A stretch of 17,002 bases of DNA from contig DASZYF010000055.1 of NCBI GenBank assembly GCA_035545535.1, forward strand, positions 1 through 17,002, in the 5' to 3' direction. The notes below the pieces were generated by a model, which worked only from the letters and a program-made list of their open reading frames with translations, made no database searches and was not told where the DNA came from. Positions 13,318-17,002 of the stretch are shown one piece after another (the first letter of the stretch is position 1; each line of letters starts with the position of its first letter). The DNA comes from DASZYF01 sp035545535 (GTDB lineage: Bacteria > Actinomycetota > Actinomycetes > Mycobacteriales > CAJCIY01). A program made the position numbers and the translations under genes.

Positions 13318-14343
13318 CCCCACGAGAGGGACGCCCGGGCCCGGGCAGGCGATGGACGTGCCCGGCCCGCACTGCTGCGTGCGCAGGTAGCTGGGGTACG
13401 TCGCCACCGGCCCTGCGTGCGTGCTGGTCACGATCATCACCGCGTCGTAGCCGAGACCGACGACGTTGACGAAGCCGACGACCGCGAGCAGGCGGGCGAC
13501 GACGACCCACCGCGCGCCGATGGGCAGGCGCTCGGACCCGCGTTCGACCGCTGTCCGGCCCTGGTCGTCGCGCGTGTGCCGCAGCGCACCCACCGCCGTG
13601 AGCACCAATGACCAGAGCAGCAGACCGTAGACGGGGAGCTGGTGGGTCGTCCCCGCCCACAGCGTCAGCGCGTGGATCGACGACGGGTATGCGCTGAGCT
13701 GCAGCCGGCTCGCGACGATCTCCATCGTGGCCTCGAACACCGCCACTGCGGCCCATGCGACCAGGAACGCAGCGAGCATCGACGTCCCCGCGCGCCGGGC
13801 GCGGACGCGCCTCATGACCGCGTCGGCCAGCACGGCGCACAGCAGGCCCATCCAGACGTAGACGGTGCCGATGATGAGGACCGGTTCCGTCATCGTGTGC
13901 GCGTTCGCGCTGAACCAGCCCGGCACGCGCTCGGTCCACGACCCGAGGTTCACGCCGTAGGCGTTGTACATGATCGTCGGCCGCAACCAGTTGATGATCG
14001 GGTCGTGCCACCACGTGAGCACCCACGCGATCATGAGCATCGCGTCGGTCGTCAGGCGCCGCTCGCGCCGGACCCGCCGAGCCACGAGCACGATCGCGAC
14101 CGCGGCCGCGGTGGTGCTGAACACCTCGAAGGCGACCACCGCGATGCGCACGTGTCGCGGCACCGGATCCGCACCCGTGCCGATGTGCGCGGCGTCGCCG
14201 GAGGCGAACCAGCTGACGTACACGTAGGCCTGCAGCGCGACGACGGCCAGGCCGATCCACGCCCACGTGAGGACCGGTCGCAGCGGCGGCCGGGAGACCA
14301 CCGCGGACCGGGCGGACCGGGGAGCGGCGACCGCCGACGTCAC
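13312..14343 (-). CDS. Seven-helix membrane protein, probably AveC-like (spirocyclase AveC family)
   Basis: This 343-residue protein has about seven hydrophobic helices (roughly 25-45, 66-88, 100-118, 155-175, 188-206, 236-254, 280-302). Between helices 3 and 4 lies a polar segment, WWHDPIINWLRPTIMYNAYG (111-130), then GSWTERVPGW. This W-x-H-DP-x-x-NW, YNAY and GSW pattern is what I associate with AveC-family proteins. AveC itself forms the avermectin spiroketal, but most homologues in actinobacterial catabolic clusters have no known activity. The GTG start overlaps the stop of the EthD-like gene (GTGA), which excludes a longer upstream reading. The C-terminus has a Cys pair (C325, C333) in a Gly/Pro-rich tail. 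The family assignment is from memory of the motif and is moderately sure. Confidence 0.6.
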   Translation of the reverse strand: MTSAVAAPRSARSAVVSRPPLRPVLTWAWIGLAVVALQAYVYVSWFASGDAAHIGTGADPVPRHVRIAVVAFEVFSTTAAAVAIVLVARRVRRERRLTTDAMLMIAWVLTWWHDPIINWLRPTIMYNAYGVNLGSWTERVPGWFSANAHTMTEPVLIIGTVYVWMGLLCAVLADAVMRRVRARRAGTSMLAAFLVAWAAVAVFEATMEIVASRLQLSAYPSSIHALTLWAGTTHQLPVYGLLLWSLVLTAVGALRHTRDDQGRTAVERGSERLPIGARWVVVARLLAVVGFVNVVGLGYDAVMIVTSTHAGPVATYPSYLRTQQCGPGTSIACPGPGVPLVGR

Positions 14344-14702
14344 GACGCCGAGCTCACCTGCGGGTCGCCGGCCGGTTCCCAGAACGCCATGCTCACCGAT
14401 CCGAGGTCGAGCAACGGCGACAGCACCATGCGCCCGTCCATGAGCCGGGCGAGGAAGTCGGCCATGACCGCGCCCGGCTCGGCCTCGACCTCGTAGATGA
14501 CGAGGAACCGTTGCGGCGGTGGTGGGATCACCGCGATGTCGTTGTCGGGGATGGTGAGCTCGGCGATCGTGTAGCGCTGTGCTCCCACCACGCCCGGGAC
14601 CTTGAGCACGTCGGGCACGTGCGTCGTCTCGTACCAGTCGACGAAGGCCTTCTCGTCCGCACCGTCCACCGGGTTGGAGAAGACCAGGAACCTCGAGGGC
14701 AT
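14340..14702 (-). CDS. EthD-like small dimeric alpha/beta-barrel protein
   Basis: This 120-residue protein begins MPSRFLVFSNPVDGADE, then FVDWYETTHVPDVLKVPGVV (20-39), with the W-Y-x-x-x-H-x-P pattern and predicted beta-alpha-beta layout of EthD-type and related dimeric ferredoxin-fold proteins. A second beta strand block (QRFLVIYEVEAEPG) completes the fold. Such proteins often act as small accessory or degradation enzymes next to monooxygenases and dehydrogenases, and their exact chemistry is usually unknown. The ATG has GGAAGGGG on the minus strand five bases upstream. It is first in a two-gene operon with the AveC-like gene, divergent from the nitroreductase, behind operator copy 3. Confidence 0.75.
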   Translation of the reverse strand: MPSRFLVFSNPVDGADEKAFVDWYETTHVPDVLKVPGVVGAQRYTIAELTIPDNDIAVIPPPPQRFLVIYEVEAEPGAVMADFLARLMDGRMVLSPLLDLGSVSMAFWEPAGDPQVSSAS

Positions 14703-14730
14703 CGGCGCCCCTTCCGTGCGGCTCGCACAA

Positions 14731-14750
14731 GATGACAGTTGACTGCCACT
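14731..14750. promoter_or_regulatory. Operator copy 3 (shared palindrome) between EthD-like operon and nitroreductase
   Basis: GATGACAGTTGACTGCCACT has a perfect right arm ACTGCCACT and a degraded left arm that matches AGTGGCAGT at six of nine positions, around the same TG centre as copy 2. It lies 28 bp from the EthD-like start (minus) and 44 bp from the nitroreductase start (plus). This copy may be bound more weakly, so both flanking units could be derepressed first. Confidence 0.65.
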
Positions 14751-14794
14751 ATGGCGGGCACGGAGCGTCGAGGCAAGGACCCGGAGGAGCACGG

Positions 14795-15406
14795 ATGAGA
14801 TCGTTCAGCGAGCTGGTCATGACCCAGCGCGCCTGTCGCCGGTTCGACCCCGACGCGGAGGTCACCGACGAGGACATCGCCACGATGGTGCGCCACGCCG
14901 TGCACGCGCCGAGCGCGGAGAACAAGCAGCCGTGGGAGTTCGTCGTCGTGCGCTCGGCAGAGGTCCGGCACACGTTCGGCGCGATGATGCGCGAGGTCTG
15001 GGCGCTGGGCGGCGCCGAGTACGTCAAGGCCAACGCATCGCCGTTCGTCGCGGCCGACGTGACCGACGGCATCGCCGGTGGCGGGCTCGACACGGCGCCC
15101 GTCCTGATCGTCGTGTGCGCCGACCTCGACAAGGTCCTCGAGGTGTGGGCGGCGGCGTCGATCTACCCGGCGACGCAGAACCTGCTGCTCGCGGCCGCCT
15201 CACTCGGTCACGGGTCGTGCCTCACGACCGGCCTCACGACGGCGTTCGCCGACAAGGTGCGCGAGCTGCTCGCCCTGCCGGCGACGCTGCTGCCCATGGC
15301 CGGGGTCTACGTCGGCCGCCCGGCCAAGCCGCTCGCCGCGCCGCGGCGCGAACCGGCGGAGCAGCACATGCACCGCGAACGGTTCGGCTGCGCCTGGGTC
15401 AGCTAG
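14795..15406 (+). CDS. Nitroreductase-family FMN oxidoreductase
   Basis: This 203-residue protein has the nitroreductase pattern: MTQRACRRFDPDAEVTDEDI at the N-terminus with the Arg-rich FMN contact, HAPSAENKQPWEFVVV (37-52) and, later, TQNLLLAAASLGHGSCLTTG (126-145). These proteins are FMN-binding dimers that transfer hydride to nitro, quinone or enone groups, and some act on CoA-esters or in ring chemistry. The ATG at 14795 has GGAGGAG (14783-14789) five bases upstream. Open sequence upstream into the operator is not used. Its stop overlaps the end of the convergent thioesterase gene by eight bases. Its placement behind operator copy 3 suggests a pathway step rather than a general stress role. 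Confidence 0.85.
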   Translation: MRSFSELVMTQRACRRFDPDAEVTDEDIATMVRHAVHAPSAENKQPWEFVVVRSAEVRHTFGAMMREVWALGGAEYVKANASPFVAADVTDGIAGGGLDTAPVLIVVCADLDKVLEVWAAASIYPATQNLLLAAASLGHGSCLTTGLTTAFADKVRELLALPATLLPMAGVYVGRPAKPLAAPRREPAEQHMHRERFGCAWVS

Positions 15407-16229
15407 CGATCCGCGGCCGGCGCACCACGCCCTCCTGGAACGTCGAGGCGACCAGCACGCCGGCGCGGTCGACGAGCGCGCCGTGGCACAGCACGCGACC
15501 GCCCCCGGCCCACGAGCTCGTCATCTCGTAGCGCAACCAGTCGTCGGCCCGCACCGGCGCGTGCAGCACGACGCCGTGGTTGAGGCTCGAGGCGATCGCC
15601 GACCGCGGCCCGCCGAGGACGAGCCCGTGCGGTGGCAGGCCCGTGGCGAGCAGGAAGACGTCGGACAGGAACGCGAGCGCCGCCGCGTGCAGCTGCGGGT
15701 CGTCCGGCAGCGCGTCCCGCACCCGGAGGTGGACGACCTGGCGCGCGGCGGGCCGTTCTCCCCGCAGGATGCGCACGCGCGCGGGCAGGTCGGGGAACCG
15801 GATGTCGACGGGCACCGCCGCCTGGAGCGTGACGAACCACTCCTGGCTGTCGGCGTCCCAGGTGTGGAGGTCGGGCGGCTCCGGAGGCTCCCAGGGGTCC
15901 GCCGCCGGTGGTGCCGCCGGCGGGGGCGGGCCGGTGCGGACCGCCTGCTCGAGGATCGGCCGCCCTTCCTGCGCGGCGACCACGAGGTGCAGATCCGCGC
16001 CGAGCGGCCGCACCGCGTAGTCGATGGGGAGCTGCAGGTCGCCGCCTTCGAGGAACGTCGTGCGCAGCGAGAGCACCGCCCGTCCGGGTGCCTCGTGGGC
16101 CGCGGCCCAGGTCGCCTGACCCATCACCAGGCCACCGAAAAGGCGGCCGCGCCGCGTGGGGGCCGGCCGGCCGCGGTAGTGGCCCCCGCCCATCGGCTCG
16201 AGCGCGAGCTGGTCGGCGGCGCTGCGCAC
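15399..16229 (-). CDS. TesB-like acyl-CoA thioesterase (double hotdog)
   Basis: This 276-residue protein has two hotdog halves. The first (about 1-100) has GRLFGGLVMGQATWAA (28-43), close to the usual GRVFGGQVLAQ pattern. A Pro-rich linker (101-119) follows. The second half (about 130-276) has HAAALAFLSDVFLLATGLPP with D180, SSLNHGVVLH with S204/S205, and STFQEG with Q265. These correspond to the Asp, Ser/Thr and Gln of the TesB active site, although the common DH pair is NH here. It would hydrolyse acyl-CoA to free acid and CoA in the cytoplasm. The GTG start shares one base with the upstream stop (TAGTG), so it is translationally coupled to the acyl-CoA dehydrogenase. Confidence 0.85.
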   Translation of the reverse strand: MRSAADQLALEPMGGGHYRGRPAPTRRGRLFGGLVMGQATWAAAHEAPGRAVLSLRTTFLEGGDLQLPIDYAVRPLGADLHLVVAAQEGRPILEQAVRTGPPPPAAPPAADPWEPPEPPDLHTWDADSQEWFVTLQAAVPVDIRFPDLPARVRILRGERPAARQVVHLRVRDALPDDPQLHAAALAFLSDVFLLATGLPPHGLVLGGPRSAIASSLNHGVVLHAPVRADDWLRYEMTSSWAGGGRVLCHGALVDRAGVLVASTFQEGVVRRPRIAS

Positions 16230-17002
16230 TACGACGCGACGAGGACGCGGCGGTGCGCCGCCGGGGTGCCGAACATGCGGTCCAGGAGGTGCGCCCGCTT
16301 GAGGTAGAGGTGGGCGTCGCTGTCGTCGGTGAAGCCCATCCCGCCGTGGATCTGGATGTTGTCGCGGGCACCGCGCAGCGCGGCGTCCGACGCGATGACC
16401 CGCGCCGCGGCGACCAGCGCCTCCGCATCGGCCCGTCCCTCGTCGACCGCGAGCGCCGCGAACAGCACCAGGCACTCAGCGGCCTCGGTGCGCACCGCCA
16501 TGTCCGCGCACTTGTGCTTCACCGCCTGGTGGACCCCGATGGGCGCGCCGAACTGCTCGCGGAGCGTCGCGTGCCGCACGGCCATGTCGCGCACGCCCGC
16601 GCTCACGCCCGCGAGCAGGGCGGCGGTGAGCACCGATGCCCGCAGCGCGAGGTCGTGCGCCGCGTTCCCCTGCGCAGTGGCGACCGGCGGGCCGTCCACG
16701 CGACCGCAGCTCAACCGGGCCGCCTCGTCGATGCTGCGCCGGTCCTCGAGGCCGACGAGCGACGCGACCGGGTAGAGGTCCGCGCGGCCGGCGGCGAGCA
16801 CCAGCACGTGCGTCGCCGACGTCGCGTCGACGAGCAGCAGGTCGGCCGGCAGCTGGTCGGCAGCTGCCACGATCGCGGCGGCGACCGGACCGTCGCCCGC
16901 CGCGATCTGCTCGCTCAGCGCGGACTCGCCCGCCACCGCGGCCAGCCGCGCCCCGACCATCGTCGCGACGAGCGGGCCGGGCGCGAGCGCGCGGCCCGCC
17001 TC
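16229..17002 (-). CDS. Acyl-CoA dehydrogenase, C-terminal 257 residues (runs off the window)
   Basis: The frame is open to the end of the window, so this is the C-terminal part. An in-frame ATG at 16960-16958 is internal, because the residues before it (RALAPGPLVA) are typical of this family. Recognised motifs are LREQFGAPIGVHQAVKHKCA, where the Arg and Gln bind FAD, and QIHGGMGFTDDSDAHLYLKR near the C-terminus. At the position of the catalytic Glu the residue appears to be Asp (second D of FTDDS). The short middle part lacks the FSEPGAGSD loop, so this is probably one half of a heteromeric dehydrogenase; its partner would be just outside the window. The stop overlaps the thioesterase start by one base. 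Confidence 0.85.
   Translation of the reverse strand, partial: EAGRALAPGPLVATMVGARLAAVAGESALSEQIAAGDGPVAAAIVAAADQLPADLLLVDATSATHVLVLAAGRADLYPVASLVGLEDRRSIDEAARLSCGRVDGPPVATAQGNAAHDLALRASVLTAALLAGVSAGVRDMAVRHATLREQFGAPIGVHQAVKHKCADMAVRTEAAECLVLFAALAVDEGRADAEALVAAARVIASDAALRGARDNIQIHGGMGFTDDSDAHLYLKRAHLLDRMFGTPAAHRRVLVAS

Noticed and set aside
15389..15424. Terminator hairpin at the nitroreductase/thioesterase junction
   Set aside because: The 6-bp stem has a loop of more than 20 bases and no T run. It is mentioned only as context.
1..17002. CRISPR arrays, tRNA or rRNA genes, insertion sequences, attachment sites
   Set aside because: I saw no regular spaced repeats, cloverleaf-like sequences, transposase or integrase motifs, or terminal repeats.

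Overview
The window is very GC-rich and densely packed. Genes are joined by ATGA/GTGA overlaps, GTG starts are common, and there is a lipobox lipoprotein. The families present (F420-type luciferase-like oxidoreductase, paired acyl-CoA dehydrogenases, Ltp2-like protein with a DUF35 partner, AveC-like membrane protein) point to a chromosomal segment of an actinomycete with steroid- or isoprenoid-type CoA-thioester catabolism. I cannot name the genus. There are no rRNA or tRNA genes, CRISPR arrays or insertion sequences.

Layout. (1) Bases 1-117 are the C-terminal end of an RsbW-like ATP-binding protein, followed by a 151-bp regulatory gap with two palindromes. (2) Bases 269-6101 are a five-gene + strand transport operon: a signal-peptide protein with a C-terminal membrane anchor, two homologous two-helix membrane proteins, a fused LivH-LivM permease, and a Liv-type binding lipoprotein with a long disordered linker. 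No ATPase gene is present. (3) Bases 6151-8235 are a fused two-domain acyl-CoA dehydrogenase, convergent with a luciferase-like oxidoreductase (8248-9171, minus). (4) Bases 9238-13304 are a tight six-gene + operon: two flavin/F420-type split-barrel proteins, an APH-fold kinase, an Ltp2-like thiolase-fold protein, its DUF35 partner and a TetR repressor. (5) Bases 13312-14702 (minus) are an AveC-like membrane protein and an EthD-like small protein, divergent from a nitroreductase (14795-15406). (6) Bases 15399-17002 (minus) are a TesB-like thioesterase and an acyl-CoA dehydrogenase that runs off the window.

The main unifying signal is a palindrome, AGTGGCAGT-yG-ACTGCCACT, found at 6120-6139, 9204-9223 and 14731-14750. 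Each copy lies in a promoter gap, and together they cover five transcription units, including the operon that encodes the TetR protein. I infer an autoregulated local regulon for degrading one substrate. Its likely steps are CoA-ester dehydrogenation, hydration or hydroxyl handling (possibly by the kinase), retro-aldol or thiolytic cleavage by the Ltp2/DUF35 pair, and flavin/F420 redox steps. The upstream Liv-like transporter probably imports a substrate, but it has a different palindrome, so it may be controlled separately.
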